DNA of 64,000 bases from VBDM01 sp963699535 (lineage in GTDB: Bacteria; Pseudomonadota; Gammaproteobacteria; Burkholderiales; SG8-39), in contig CAVOUJ010000014.1 in assembly GCA_963699535.1 (NCBI GenBank), positions 1-64,000 on the forward strand, read 5' to 3'. The notes beneath the pieces are model-generated. The model saw only the letters and a list, made by a program, of their open reading frames with translations, ran no database searches and was not told where the DNA came from. Below, in pieces: positions 8,918 through 18,206 of the stretch. A program made the position numbers and the translations under genes. Each line of letters starts with the position of its first letter. Position 1 is the stretch's first letter.

Positions 8918-9389
8918 CTAGCGCCCGGGAGCAGGATGAATGTTGTCCACCCAGTGCACCTCTTCCGGCTTCTCGACCGCCGGAATGTCCAGGTTGACGA
9001 CCACCGGTTCCTGGCCGCTGCGAACGAGCACGCACGAGAGAGGCTGCTCGTCGCTCGCGTTGATTTCCTGATGCGGAACGTAGGGCGGAACGTAGATGAA
9101 GTCGCCGGGCCCCGCTTCGGCGACGTACTCGAGCTGCGTCGCCCCAGCGCATGCGCGCGCGCCCGCTGACGACGTAGATCACGCTCTCGACCGGGCCGTG
9201 GTGATGGGCGCCGGTCTTCGCCTTGGGATGGATCACGACCGTCCCGGCCCAGAGCTTCTCGGCCCCGGCGCGCGCATGGGTGATCGCCGCGGCGCGGTTC
9301 ATGCCCGGCGTCTGCGGCGTGTTGATGTCCAGCTCGTTTGCGTGCACGACGCGAACGCCGTGGAGCTTCCAGTTGGACTGGGTGCTCAT
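8918..9389 (-). CDS. Cupin-domain protein (frameshifted)
   Basis: A small single-domain cupin of about 156 residues. Metal-binding cupin motif 1 is GAHHHGPVESVIYVVSGRARMRWGD and motif 2 is PGDFIYVPPYVPHQEIN. One extra base near 9142 separates the two motifs; removing it gives GDQLEYVAEAGPGDF and a normal TAG at 8918. The protein could be a dioxygenase, isomerase or simple binding protein; nothing decides which. It starts 8 bases after the outer-membrane barrel gene on the same strand, so it is probably the distal gene of that transcript. Confidence 0.75.
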
Positions 9390-9396
9390 GCCGCCC

Positions 9397-10155
9397 TCAG
9401 AAGATCCGGCGGTAGCCCATCCAGAAGAAAGTGCCGCCCGAATCCACCTTCCCGAGGCCGATGTCGCCGAGATCGGCCTTGAGCTTGAGGTAGCGAACTT
9501 CGATCCCGAGTATGTTCTTCGCGCTGAAATGGATGTCGGCGCCGACGAGCGCATGGAATCCGATGTCGGTGGAGTGATCGGTGACTCTGGGGCCGGTGCC
9601 CGCGCAGTTGTTGCTGCACCCAATCGCGTCGGTCCGCGTCAGGTACGTCGTGGTATACAGCCCGAATCCGCCGCCCAAGTACGGCGCGAAGTTGTCCATC
9701 AGAAAGATGTACTTGAGGGTCGCGCCGAACCCGAAGGCCCCCATCGACGTCTTGTCGGTGCCCGGGGCGTAGGCTAGTCCCAGCTGCCCCTGCACTGTCG
9801 CCGGAGTGTCGAGCTTCCTCCCGGCGAGCAGCAGGTTCAGCTCCACCGCGATGTTGGGGTTTACGCCGTATCCGCCCCCGGCGATCAGATTGATCGGACT
9901 GCCCTGCTCGCCCTGAAACTGGCTGTTCGTGTCCGCAGCGAGCGCGGCGAAGCCGCCGAAAGCGTAGAAATGTCCGCCGCGCACCGAAGCGGGCGTGTCG
10001 GCCTCTTTCTTCGGCTCAGGCTGTTTTGGGGGCTGAGCCTGGGTTTGAGGTTGAGCCTCGGTCTGGGCCTGCGCCTGGGGCATGCCGCAGACGCAGAGCG
10101 CCGCAATGATCAGCGCCGCCGCACCGAACCGTGTGGTCTGCGATCGGGTATTCAT
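9397..10155 (-). CDS. Outer-membrane beta-barrel protein
   Basis: A 252-residue protein with a cleavable signal peptide (MNTRSQTTRF... to AQAQ near 30) followed by a Gln/Pro-rich linker rich in QPQTQAQP. The remainder is an eight-stranded barrel: alternating aromatic strands such as FYAFGGFAALAAD, NLIAGGGYGVNPNIAVELNLLL, FAPYLGGGFGLYTT, and a terminal aromatic WMGYRRIF, the outer-membrane sorting signal. Resembles OmpA/OmpW-type small porins. It may be co-transcribed with the downstream cupin. Confidence 0.8.
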   Translation of the reverse strand: MNTRSQTTRFGAAALIIAALCVCGMPQAQAQTEAQPQTQAQPPKQPEPKKEADTPASVRGGHFYAFGGFAALAADTNSQFQGEQGSPINLIAGGGYGVNPNIAVELNLLLAGRKLDTPATVQGQLGLAYAPGTDKTSMGAFGFGATLKYIFLMDNFAPYLGGGFGLYTTTYLTRTDAIGCSNNCAGTGPRVTDHSTDIGFHALVGADIHFSAKNILGIEVRYLKLKADLGDIGLGKVDSGGTFFWMGYRRIF

Positions 10156-10176
10156 GTCTGCATCTCCTGCATTGGG

Positions 10177-11148
10177 CTATTCGAGTTGGATTGCCGCCAG
10201 GCGAACCCACTCGGCGTACTTCTTGGTTTCCTCGCGAAGAAACTGCCTGAACTCATCGGGCGACGTGGGCGCCGGCTCCACGCCGATGCCGCGCAGTCGG
10301 GCGACGATCGTCGGGTCCGCGAGCACCGCGCGCACTTCCTGGTTGAGCCGATCGACGACGGGCGTCGGCGTGCCGGCCGGGGCGAACATGCCGAACCAGC
10401 CTCCGTCCATCTGGAAGGTCGGCAGGCCCGCTTCGGCGGTGGTCGGGACGTCGGGCAGGGACGGCGCGCGCGTCTTCGCGGTATAGGCGAGCACGCGCAC
10501 CTTGCCGCTCTTGGCGTGCGGGAGGATAGGCGCGGGCGAGGAGAGAATGATCTGCACCTCGCCCGAGGCGACCGCCGCCGCCGCGAGGCCGCCGCCCTTG
10601 TACGGAATGTGGGTCAGCTTGATTCCCGCGTAATGCGTGAAGACTTCGGTCGCGACGTGCCAGGTGTTGCCGACGCCGGGCGTGCTGTAGGAGAGATGCG
10701 CGTCGGGCTTCTTCGCGAGCGCGATCAGCTCCTGGAGATTCTTGGCCGGCAGCGAAGAAGTGACGGCGATGAACAGGCCTCCGTTGTCCACCAGATTGGA
10801 GATCGGGGCGAAGGCGGTATCGGTGTCGTAGGGGAGCTTCTTGTACAGGCTCTTGTTGCTGATGAGTCCGCTCGAATAGACCATCAGCGTATGGCCGTCG
10901 GGCGCGGAGCGGGCGACCATTTCCGCGCCGATGATCCCGTTCGCTCCCGGATGGTTTTCGACGACGAAGGTCTGGCCCATGCGCTCGGTGAGCTTCGCCG
11001 CCATGATCCGCGCCACGACGTCGGGGCCGCCGGGACCCGCCGGCACGACGATGCGAACGGTGCGCACCGGATAGGTTTGACCTGAGGCCGCGCCGGCCAG
11101 CGCGAGCGCGGTCAGACCCAGGGAAAACAAGCGAAGTCTGCTCAACAT
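10177..11148 (-). CDS. Bug-family (TctC) receptor
   Basis: A 323-residue periplasmic binding protein of the tripartite tricarboxylate transporter receptor family. It has a signal peptide ending in GAASG, then QTYPVRTVRIVVPAGPGGPDVVARI, the family's conserved N-terminal segment, VENHPGANGIIGAE, PDGHTLMVY, HIPYKGGG and LPDVPTTAEAGLP. These proteins bind small carboxylates or amides. No permease is adjacent, as is usual for Bug receptors. Ligand unknown. It is divergent from another receptor gene with 144 bases between. Confidence 0.92.
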   Translation of the reverse strand: MLSRLRLFSLGLTALALAGAASGQTYPVRTVRIVVPAGPGGPDVVARIMAAKLTERMGQTFVVENHPGANGIIGAEMVARSAPDGHTLMVYSSGLISNKSLYKKLPYDTDTAFAPISNLVDNGGLFIAVTSSLPAKNLQELIALAKKPDAHLSYSTPGVGNTWHVATEVFTHYAGIKLTHIPYKGGGLAAAAVASGEVQIILSSPAPILPHAKSGKVRVLAYTAKTRAPSLPDVPTTAEAGLPTFQMDGGWFGMFAPAGTPTPVVDRLNQEVRAVLADPTIVARLRGIGVEPAPTSPDEFRQFLREETKKYAEWVRLAAIQLE

Positions 11149-11261
11149 GGACGTCTCCTCTTTGGCATGCGAATGAGCGCTTATCCGCCGGACCCACTGA
11201 ACGCAACTCTAGCAGAGTTCGCGAAGAGCGGGATCGTTCGTCACATCCGACTGCGGGCGCA

Positions 11262-11267
11262 TACAAT
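11262..11267 (+). promoter_or_regulatory. Candidate -10 element (TACAAT)
   Basis: TACAAT lies 26 bases upstream of the receptor start codon in the divergent region, in an otherwise GC-rich stretch. A weak -35-like TTCGTC lies at 11237-11242, 19 bases upstream. Suggested sigma-70 promoter for the receptor-amidohydrolase-SDR operon. Confidence 0.4.
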
Positions 11268-11292
11268 AACGAGTCTTCAAGGAGGAAAAAAA

Positions 11293-12258
11293 ATGAAACT
11301 CGTCAGACGGATCCTGGTTATCGCGCTCGCCGCGTTCGCGGCCGGAGCCGCGACCGCGCAATCCTACCCGACCCGGCCCGTGAAGCTCGTCGTGGGATTT
11401 CCGGCGGGCGGCCCGGCGGATATCTTCGGGCGGATCTTCGCACAGGCTGTGGGCGAGCGCCTGGGACAGCCTGTCATCGTCGAGAACAGGAGCGGTCAGG
11501 GCGGCGTGATGGGCATCGACTCGGTGGCGAAGGCCGCGCCCGACGGATACACGCTCGGCTTCAACAACCAGGGGTCGGTCGCGTTCGCGCCCTTCGCGCT
11601 GTCGAACATGCCCTACAACCCGCAGAAGGACCTCGCGATGATCACCACCGTGGTCAAGGTTCCCGAGGTCGTGGTGGTGAATCCCTCGCTCCCGGTGAAG
11701 AGCCTCGCCGAGCTGATCGCCTACGCCAAGAAAAATCCGGGGAAGCTCACCTTCGGCTCCGCCGGCGCCGGGGGCATCACGCATCTGGCCTGCGAGCTCC
11801 TCAAGGTCGAGGCGGGCATCGACATCCTGCACGTGCCTTACAAGGGCGCGGCACCTGCGGTCAACGATCTGCTCGGCGGGCAGGTGCACATGGGAATTTT
11901 CGACGTGCCGGTGGTGCTCTCGCACATCCAGTCGGGAAAGTTCAAGGCGCTCGCGGTGACGAGCGCGAAGCGCCTGCCGACCCTTCCTGACGTGCCGACG
12001 ACGCCGGAGCTCGGTTACCCCAAGGTGATCTCCGACAACTGGTACGGCCTGGTCGCTGCAGCCGCGACGCCCCCCGCAGTTCTCAAGCGCATTCACGGTG
12101 CCGCCGTCGACGCGCTGCGCTCGAGCGCGGTCGTCCAGCAGTTCGCCAAGGTGAGCGGGACCGCCGCGCCCTCGACTCCTGAGGAGTACTCCGCGTTCGT
12201 GGCGGAGGAGCAGGCGAAGTGGGGGACGATCATCAAGGCGATCGGTTTCAGGGAGTGA
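11293..12258 (+). CDS. Bug-family (TctC) receptor
   Basis: A 321-residue periplasmic receptor: signal peptide MKLVRRILVIALAAFAAGAATA, then QSYPTRPVKLVVGFPAGGPADIFGRI, VENRSGQGGVMGIDSVAKAAPDGYTLGF, HVPYKGAAPAV and LPDVPTTPELGYP. The ATG at 11293 follows GGAGGAAAA, a strong ribosome site. It is the first gene of a tightly coupled operon: its TGA overlaps the GTG of an amidohydrolase, which in turn overlaps an SDR. The neighbours suggest that its ligand is the substrate or precursor of a lactone or dicarboxylate breakdown step. Confidence 0.93.
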   Translation: MKLVRRILVIALAAFAAGAATAQSYPTRPVKLVVGFPAGGPADIFGRIFAQAVGERLGQPVIVENRSGQGGVMGIDSVAKAAPDGYTLGFNNQGSVAFAPFALSNMPYNPQKDLAMITTVVKVPEVVVVNPSLPVKSLAELIAYAKKNPGKLTFGSAGAGGITHLACELLKVEAGIDILHVPYKGAAPAVNDLLGGQVHMGIFDVPVVLSHIQSGKFKALAVTSAKRLPTLPDVPTTPELGYPKVISDNWYGLVAAAATPPAVLKRIHGAAVDALRSSAVVQQFAKVSGTAAPSTPEEYSAFVAEEQAKWGTIIKAIGFRE

Positions 12259-13139
12259 CCGCTCAACTGTCCTTCCATCCGTCGCCGAGCCGGCCGAAGA
12301 TCAAGCTGCCGGCAGGCGCCTGCGATGCGCACGTGCACGTGTTCGGGCCGAGCAGGATTTTCCCGTTCGCGGAGAACCGCCCCTTCACGCCCGCCGACGC
12401 GCCGAAAGAGAAGCTCTTTGAGCTGCACGCAATGCTCGGGATCGAGCGCTGCGTGATCGTCCAGTCCACCTGCCACGGCTTCGACAACGCAGTCGTCGCC
12501 GACGCGATCGCGGCGAAGAAGGGCGCCTACTGTGGCGTCGCGCTCGTGCCCACCACCGTCGCCGACGCCGAGCTCAAGTGGCTCGATGCGCTCGGCTTCT
12601 GCGGCGTGCGCTTCAATTTCATGAGGCATCTGGGAAAGGGTCCGGGAATCGATGAGGTGATCGCGCTCGGGCCGCGGCTCGCAAAGCTCGGCTGGCACCT
12701 GCAGGTGCATTTCGAGGCGTCGCTCATCGGGGAGCTTGCGCCCTGGCTGAAGCGCTCCGCGGTGCCGGTGGTCATCGACCACATGGGGCGCGTGGACGCC
12801 TCGCTCGGCCTCGACCAGCCCGCGTTCAGGCAGCTCCTCGATCTCATGAGGGACGAACGGTTCTGGGTGAAGGTGAGCGGCTGCGAGCGAATTTCGCGAA
12901 AGAGCACGCCCTGGGAAGACGCCGTCCCCTTCGCGCGCAAGCTCGTCGCCGAATTTCCCGAGCGCACGCTCTGGGGCAGCGACTGGCCGCATCCGAACCT
13001 CGCGGCGATCCCCGATGACGGGGTGCTCGTCGACCTGATCTCCGAGATCGCGCCGTCCGAAGCGGCGCGGCGCTCGCTCCTCGTCGACAACCCGAAGCGC
13101 TTCTACCGCTTTCCCCGGAAACTCAGGCGCTCGCCGTGA
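12255..13139 (+). CDS. Amidohydrolase family 2 (LigI-like lactonase)
   Basis: A 294-residue TIM-barrel hydrolase of the amidohydrolase-2 family. Motifs: ACDAHVHVFGP (metal-site HxH), HLQVHFEASL, VVIDHMG, WVKVSG and LWGSDWPHPN, the aspartate of the last being catalytic. The set is typical of 2-pyrone-4,6-dicarboxylate lactonase (LigI) and 4-sulfomuconolactone hydrolase relatives. The start is the GTG at 12255 in a GTGA overlap with the receptor. It also overlaps the following SDR by 4 bases, so the three genes are co-translated. Exact substrate unknown, but a lactone or dicarboxylate is likely. Confidence 0.85.
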   Translation: MTAQLSFHPSPSRPKIKLPAGACDAHVHVFGPSRIFPFAENRPFTPADAPKEKLFELHAMLGIERCVIVQSTCHGFDNAVVADAIAAKKGAYCGVALVPTTVADAELKWLDALGFCGVRFNFMRHLGKGPGIDEVIALGPRLAKLGWHLQVHFEASLIGELAPWLKRSAVPVVIDHMGRVDASLGLDQPAFRQLLDLMRDERFWVKVSGCERISRKSTPWEDAVPFARKLVAEFPERTLWGSDWPHPNLAAIPDDGVLVDLISEIAPSEAARRSLLVDNPKRFYRFPRKLRRSP

Positions 13140-13936
13140 ACAAGCGTTTGCAAGACAAGGTTGCGATCATCAACGGCGCGGGCTCGGTGGGCCCGGGCTG
13201 GGGCAACGGGCGCGCGACCGCGGTGCGCTTCGCCGAGGAGGGCGCGAAGGTGTTTGCGGTGGACCGCGACCCTGAACGGCTGCGCGAGACGGTCGAACGG
13301 GCAAAGGAATCGGGCGGCGTCATCGAAACCTGCTCGTGCGATGTCACCCGCAGCGAGGCGGTCGCGGCGATGGTCCGGGCCTGCGTGGACAAGTGGGGCC
13401 GCATCGACGTGCTCGTCAACATCGTCGGCGGCTCCGCGCCGGGCGGCCCGGTCGAGATGTCCGAGGAAGTGTGGGACGCGCAGGTGGACTTCAACCTGAA
13501 GAGCGTTTTTCTCGGCTGCAAGCACGTGCTTCCCGTCATGGAAGAGCAGGGGAGCGGCGCGATCGTCAACGTCGCCTCGACCTCGGCGCTGCGCTGGACC
13601 GGCGCCGCACAGGTCGCCTATGCCGCGACCAAGGCGGGCGTGATCCAGCTCTCGCGCGTCGTCGCCGTGCAGTACGCCGCCAAAGGGATACGCGTGAACA
13701 CGGTCGTGCCCGGCCAGCTGCACACGCCCATGGTGGAAGCGCGCCTCGCGAAGCAGCGCGCGGGAGGCAACGCCAAGGAGCTGCTCAGGCAGCGCCTCGC
13801 GCGAATTCCGCTCGGCATCGAAGGAGACGGCCGCGATACCGCGAACGCGGCGCTATTCCTGGCCTCCGACGAGGCACGCTTCATCACCGGCACGGAAATC
13901 GTAGTGGACGGAGGAATGATCGCGCGCTGCGACTGA
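13136..13936 (+). CDS. Short-chain dehydrogenase/reductase
   Basis: A 266-residue classical SDR with GTG start overlapping the upstream hydrolase stop. The cofactor motif reads NGAGSVGPGWGNGRA, an expanded glycine loop; NVAST and the catalytic YAATKAG (YxxxK) follow, with VVPGQLHTPM and a C-terminal GTEIVVDGGMI. SDRs oxidise or reduce secondary alcohols with NAD(P). Third gene of the receptor-amidohydrolase-SDR operon, probably acting on the hydrolysis product or its precursor. Confidence 0.9.
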   Translation: MNKRLQDKVAIINGAGSVGPGWGNGRATAVRFAEEGAKVFAVDRDPERLRETVERAKESGGVIETCSCDVTRSEAVAAMVRACVDKWGRIDVLVNIVGGSAPGGPVEMSEEVWDAQVDFNLKSVFLGCKHVLPVMEEQGSGAIVNVASTSALRWTGAAQVAYAATKAGVIQLSRVVAVQYAAKGIRVNTVVPGQLHTPMVEARLAKQRAGGNAKELLRQRLARIPLGIEGDGRDTANAALFLASDEARFITGTEIVVDGGMIARCD

Positions 13937-14022
13937 TGGGGATCCAGCTCGCGCTGTCTCGAGCTACTTCGGATCGAGAATCGACATTCGGGGTGGTGGG
14001 TCGAATCTCTCGGCCCGGCTCT

Positions 14023-15354
14023 TTACAGCTCCCACGGGTAACCGATGAAGATCGCGGTGTTGATGCCTTCCTTTCCGTGCGCGACGTCGCCCCTGAAGAC
14101 CAGGCCGGACGCGGTGACGACTCTGAAGCCTGCGCCGTAGGAGTCGCGCATGTTTCCCCTCTGGTAGAGATCGCCGCGCGTGTCGGAGGTGACGCCGGTC
14201 TCGTAGAAGAAGGCGACCTGAATCGAGGTGCGCACGCCCTTCATGACGAAGATGTCGAAGGGCGTCCTCTCGTCGGTCAGGTTCCAGCGGAACTCGCCGC
14301 CCAGGAACAGGGTGTGCGCGCCGCTGAAGCGGCCCTGGGGATACGAACGCAGCCGGCTGAATCCGCCGAGCGAAGTCGCGGTGCCGTATGTGTTGTGCGC
14401 GATCGTGGTGGCGATCACATCGTTGCAGGATTGCTGCTCGGCGGGAGTCAGAGTGGGGTCGGCGCAATTCAGTCCCAGCTGGGACTGGAGCGCCGCCGGG
14501 TCCGTTTCGCCTTGGCGCTTCACGTGCGCGTCCGAGTACAGCAGGTTGAGCGCCAGCGTGCTGCGCTTGCCGAAAGGGATATAGCCCGTCGTGTTGTAGT
14601 CCATCACGTAGTAATCGGGTCCCGAGCCGCGGGGCGGAGACTGCGATCGCGTCGTGTCGAACCTCAAGCCGCGCCGCGGATCGACGTAGTCGTCGGTCAC
14701 GTCGAGGCGGACGCCGACCAGGGTGGTATGGCCGCTTTCGCGCGGCGCATCCTGCGCGTCGATGATGAGATTGCCGTCCTTGTCCCGGATGCTCTTCAGC
14801 CGCGACGCCCCCTGGTACCACGCTCCGAAGAACTCGAAGCGCCGATCGAAGAAGGTCGCCGTCATGCGTCCGCCGTAGTAATCCAGGTCGGCCACCTCGA
14901 CCAGCTGGAAGTCGTCCTTTCCCGTGTTCATGCCGCGCTGGCTGTAGCTCTGGATCGCGGCCTTGTTGATCGAGGTCGTGCCGAGGTCGAGAATGAGGGT
15001 CCGGGGGATGAGATGGATGTCTCCGACGCCGATCGCGCCGCCCTTGACGTCCCCCATGAACAGGAGGCCATAGGCGTCCACATGAGTGTCGGCGATGTTC
15101 GTCGCTCCGGCCGCCAGGCTCAAGCCCGAGCCGATGCCCGGGAGCCGGTACGGATAGGGAAAGGCCGCGTAGGAGTAGTCCATCGGGAACTGATCCCTGC
15201 GCCGCTCCGGTGCCGGAATGCCTTCCCCATCCTGGGAGGGATCGGCGGAGGCCGCGGGAGCAAGCGCGCAGAACACGGACGCCGCAAGTGCGAGCTGCAG
15301 CGCGACTCGGCGCATGCGGCGGAATATTCCGATGCGAGTGCCTGTTTTTCTCAT
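14023..15354 (-). CDS. Omp85-family outer-membrane protein without POTRA domains
   Basis: About 443 residues: signal peptide (ALQLALAASVFCALAPAASA), then a bacterial surface antigen (BamA/TamA C-terminal type) barrel with no room for POTRA repeats. Visible strands include GLSLAAGATNIADTHVDAYG, FEFFGAWYQGASR, the VRLDVTDDYVDPRRGLRFD motif typical of Omp85 barrels, LFLGGEFRWNLTDE and YGAGFRVVTASGLVFR near the end. Short Omp85 proteins of this sort have no assigned role. Starts at 15378 and 15315 are also possible; none has a good ribosome site. It is convergent with the SDR. Confidence 0.75.
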   Translation of the reverse strand: MRKTGTRIGIFRRMRRVALQLALAASVFCALAPAASADPSQDGEGIPAPERRRDQFPMDYSYAAFPYPYRLPGIGSGLSLAAGATNIADTHVDAYGLLFMGDVKGGAIGVGDIHLIPRTLILDLGTTSINKAAIQSYSQRGMNTGKDDFQLVEVADLDYYGGRMTATFFDRRFEFFGAWYQGASRLKSIRDKDGNLIIDAQDAPRESGHTTLVGVRLDVTDDYVDPRRGLRFDTTRSQSPPRGSGPDYYVMDYNTTGYIPFGKRSTLALNLLYSDAHVKRQGETDPAALQSQLGLNCADPTLTPAEQQSCNDVIATTIAHNTYGTATSLGGFSRLRSYPQGRFSGAHTLFLGGEFRWNLTDERTPFDIFVMKGVRTSIQVAFFYETGVTSDTRGDLYQRGNMRDSYGAGFRVVTASGLVFRGDVAHGKEGINTAIFIGYPWEL

Positions 15355-15463
15355 TGGGTGGCTGCCGTGGCCGGACATTATGGCCCGCCAGGCGCCGATT
15401 TGCCGCTAGCACCTTGAATTCGAGCGGCTTTTCATGCAACCCGGCACCGTGGGCGTGCCGTGG

Positions 15464-15493
15464 TTGCGGCGGCCGCGGCCCGAGGACTATAGT
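15464..15493 (+). promoter_or_regulatory. Candidate promoter for the ior-sox operon
   Basis: TTGCGG (15464-15469) and TATAGT (15488-15493) are separated by 18 bases, 50 bases upstream of the iron-sulfur subunit start. This is the most promoter-like sequence in the gap, and the gene has a strong GAGGAGGAA ribosome site. Sigma-70 assignment is inferred. Confidence 0.45.
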
Positions 15494-15543
15494 AGTGCCG
15501 CTTCAAATCCCCGCAGCATCGAGTCCACGAGGAGGAATCAGAA

Positions 15544-16014
15544 ATGATCCGCTTGTCCATCAACGGAAAGTCTCACGAGGTCGACGTCGAGCCGAATACA
15601 CCCTTGCTCTGGGTGATTCGCGAGCAGGTCGGCCTCACCGGAACGAAATACGGCTGCGGAATCGCGCAGTGCGGCGCCTGCACGGTCCATCTGGACGGCG
15701 CTGCCGTACGCTCTTGCAGCGTTCCCGTCAGCGCGGCAGTCGGCAGGAAGATCACCACGATCGAAGGCCTCGCCTCGGTCAAGACCTTGCATAGGGTGCA
15801 GAAAGCCTGGCTCGACCACGAGGTGCCGCAGTGCGGCTATTGCCAGAGCGGCATGATCATGGCGGCGGCGGCGCTGCTGGCCTCGAAGCCGAAGCCCACC
15901 GACGCCGATATCGACGCGAGCATCACCAACATCTGCCGCTGCGGCACCTTCCAGGAGGTGCGCAAGGCGATCCACGCCGCCGCCAGGACTCAAGCTCAAG
16001 GGAGCAAGTCATGA
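15544..16014 (+). CDS. Molybdenum hydroxylase [2Fe-2S] subunit (IorA-like)
   Basis: A 156-residue electron-transfer subunit of the xanthine oxidase family. The plant-type cluster cysteines are C38, C43, C46 and C58 (YGCGIAQCGACTVHL); the second cluster uses C97, C100, C131 and C133 (PQCGYCQSGM, NICRCG). It closely matches the alpha subunit of isoquinoline 1-oxidoreductase and related cytochrome-linked hydroxylases. No FAD subunit gene is present, as expected of the Ior type, which passes electrons to cytochromes. Its stop overlaps the large-subunit start (ATGA). Confidence 0.92.
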   Translation: MIRLSINGKSHEVDVEPNTPLLWVIREQVGLTGTKYGCGIAQCGACTVHLDGAAVRSCSVPVSAAVGRKITTIEGLASVKTLHRVQKAWLDHEVPQCGYCQSGMIMAAAALLASKPKPTDADIDASITNICRCGTFQEVRKAIHAAARTQAQGSKS

Positions 16015-18197
16015 CATCCATGCCCAAGATCAATCGCCGTACTTTCCTGATCGGCTCCGCCGCGGTGGGCGGAGGCCTCGCGCTCGGCCTGCGGCTTCCG
16101 TTCGGCCCCGAAGTCGTGCGCGCCGCCGACGGCTCGCCCGAGATCAATGCCTGGGTCGTGATCCGGCCCGACGATACCGTTGTCATCCGGATAGCGCGCT
16201 CGGAGATGGGCCAGGGCACGATCACCGGCCTCGCGCAGCTCGTCGCCGAGGAGCTGGAGTGCAACTGGTCGAAAGTGACCTACGAATATCCGACCCCGGG
16301 TCAGAACGTCGCGCGCAAGCGCGTCTGGGGCGACTACTCGACCGGAGGCAGCCGCGGAATACGCACGTCGCATGAGTACGTCCGCCAGGGCGGAGCGGCG
16401 GCGCGCGAGATGCTGATTCAGGCCGCCGCCAATCAATGGAAGGTCCCGGCGTCCGAGTGCAGCGCGTCGAACAGCGTCATCACCCACAAGCCGTCGGGAC
16501 GCAAGACGACCTACGGCAAGGTGGCGGAAGCCGCCGCGAAGCTGCAGCCACCGAAGGACGTCAAGCTCAAGGACCCGAAGACCTGGAAGATCGCCGGCAA
16601 GTCGGTCAAGCGCCTCGACACCATGGACAAGCTGACCGGCAAGCAGGTGTACGGATTCGACCTGAAGCTACCCGGGATGCTGAACGCCGCGATCAAGGAG
16701 AGCCCGGTCTTCGGCGGCAAGGTGAAAAGTTTCGACGCCGCGAGGGTCGCGAACTTCAACGGCGTGAAGAAGGTCGTGCAGGTCGGCGATACTGCCGTCG
16801 CGGTGGTGGCCGACACCTGGTGGCATGCGAAGACCGCGCTCGACGCGCTGCCCGTCGTCTGGGACGAAGGCGCGAACGCCAAGGTCTCCAGCGCGGACAT
16901 CGCCGAGATCCTCAAGGCGGGACTGGACGCGGAGCAGGCTTTCGTCGGGAACAAGAACGGCGACGCGAAAGCGGCGCTCGCCGGCGCGGTGAAGAAAGTC
17001 GAAGCCGTGTACTCCTATCCGTTCCAGAACCACGCGCCCATGGAACCGATGAACGCGACCGCGCGCTACACGCCGGACCGCTGCGAGGTGTGGGTGCCGA
17101 CGCAGGACGGCGAAGCGTCGTTTGCGGCGCTGCAGTCCGCGTCGGGGCTGCCGGCCGACAAGATCGACGTGCACAAGATCAACCTCGGCGGAGGCTTCGG
17201 CCGGCGCGGCGCCTTTCAGGATTATGTGATCCAGGCCGTGCTGATCGCCAAGCAGATGCCCGGCACGCCGGTAAAACTCCTCTGGTCGCGCGAGGAGGAC
17301 ATGGTCCAGGGCAGGTACCACCCGGTGATGCAGTGCAAGCTCACCGGCGGGTTCGACGCCAACAACAACCTGACTGCGCTGCACGTGCGGCTCTCGGGAC
17401 AATCGATCCTCGCCGCCGTGCGTCCGGCGATCGTGGAGAAGCAAGGCGGGCGCGACCCGCTCAGCTTCCAGGGGCTGGCCGAATCCGGAGAGCACGCCTT
17501 CGGATACAGCGTGCCGAACCTTCTGATCGACCATGCGATGCGCAATACGCACGTTCCGCCGGGATTCTGGCGCGGTGTGAACATCAACCAGAACGCGGTG
17601 TTCATGGAATGCTTCATGGACGAGCTGGCGCAGGCGGCGGGCCAGGATCCGCTCGAGTTCCGCCGCAAGCTGATGGCGAAGCATCCGAGGAACCTCGGCG
17701 TGCTGAACGCCGTGGCCAAGGGCATCGGCTGGGACAAGCCGGCGCCGCGCGGCGTTCATCGCGGCCTCGCGCAGATGATGGCGTTCAACAGCTTCGTCGC
17801 GGCGGCGGCCGAAATCTCGGTCGAAGGCGGCAACCGCGTCAAGATCCACCGCATCGTCGCGGCCACCGACCCGGGCTACGCGGTCAACCCGGCGCAGATC
17901 GAGCGGCAGGTCTCGGGCTCGTTCGTCTACGGCCTCTCGGCGCTCTTCTACCAGGAGTGCACGGTCAAGGCCGGGCGCATCGAGCAGGAGAACTTCCACA
18001 CCTACAACTCGATGCGCATCCGCGAAATGCCGAAGGTCGAGTCGATCATCATGCCGACCGGCGGCGAGATCTGGGGCGGGATCGGCGAGCCGACGATCTG
18101 CGTGGCCGCGCCCGCGGTGCTGAACGCGTTCTTCCGTGCGACCGGCAAGCGCATCCGCTCGGTGCCGCTCAAGAACCACGACATCCACTTCGCGTAG
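16011..18197 (+). CDS. Molybdenum hydroxylase large subunit (IorB-like)
   Basis: A 728-residue molybdopterin-binding subunit. A twin-arginine signal (NRRTFLIGSAAVGGG) shows export to the periplasm, folded with cofactor. Family features: SEMGQGTITGLAQLVAEEL, NHAPMEPMNATA, GGGFGRRG, PPGFWRGVN and the C-terminal GGEIWGGIGEP, whose Glu is the usual catalytic position. Related enzymes hydroxylate N-heterocycles or oxidise aldehydes. It is followed after 9 bases by soxX, and the whole set through soxA is contiguous, suggesting that it feeds electrons to the SoxXA cytochromes. Substrate not determined. Confidence 0.9.
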   Translation: MTSMPKINRRTFLIGSAAVGGGLALGLRLPFGPEVVRAADGSPEINAWVVIRPDDTVVIRIARSEMGQGTITGLAQLVAEELECNWSKVTYEYPTPGQNVARKRVWGDYSTGGSRGIRTSHEYVRQGGAAAREMLIQAAANQWKVPASECSASNSVITHKPSGRKTTYGKVAEAAAKLQPPKDVKLKDPKTWKIAGKSVKRLDTMDKLTGKQVYGFDLKLPGMLNAAIKESPVFGGKVKSFDAARVANFNGVKKVVQVGDTAVAVVADTWWHAKTALDALPVVWDEGANAKVSSADIAEILKAGLDAEQAFVGNKNGDAKAALAGAVKKVEAVYSYPFQNHAPMEPMNATARYTPDRCEVWVPTQDGEASFAALQSASGLPADKIDVHKINLGGGFGRRGAFQDYVIQAVLIAKQMPGTPVKLLWSREEDMVQGRYHPVMQCKLTGGFDANNNLTALHVRLSGQSILAAVRPAIVEKQGGRDPLSFQGLAESGEHAFGYSVPNLLIDHAMRNTHVPPGFWRGVNINQNAVFMECFMDELAQAAGQDPLEFRRKLMAKHPRNLGVLNAVAKGIGWDKPAPRGVHRGLAQMMAFNSFVAAAAEISVEGGNRVKIHRIVAATDPGYAVNPAQIERQVSGSFVYGLSALFYQECTVKAGRIEQENFHTYNSMRIREMPKVESIIMPTGGEIWGGIGEPTICVAAPAVLNAFFRATGKRIRSVPLKNHDIHFA

Positions 18198-18206
18198 GCA
18201 AGTCCC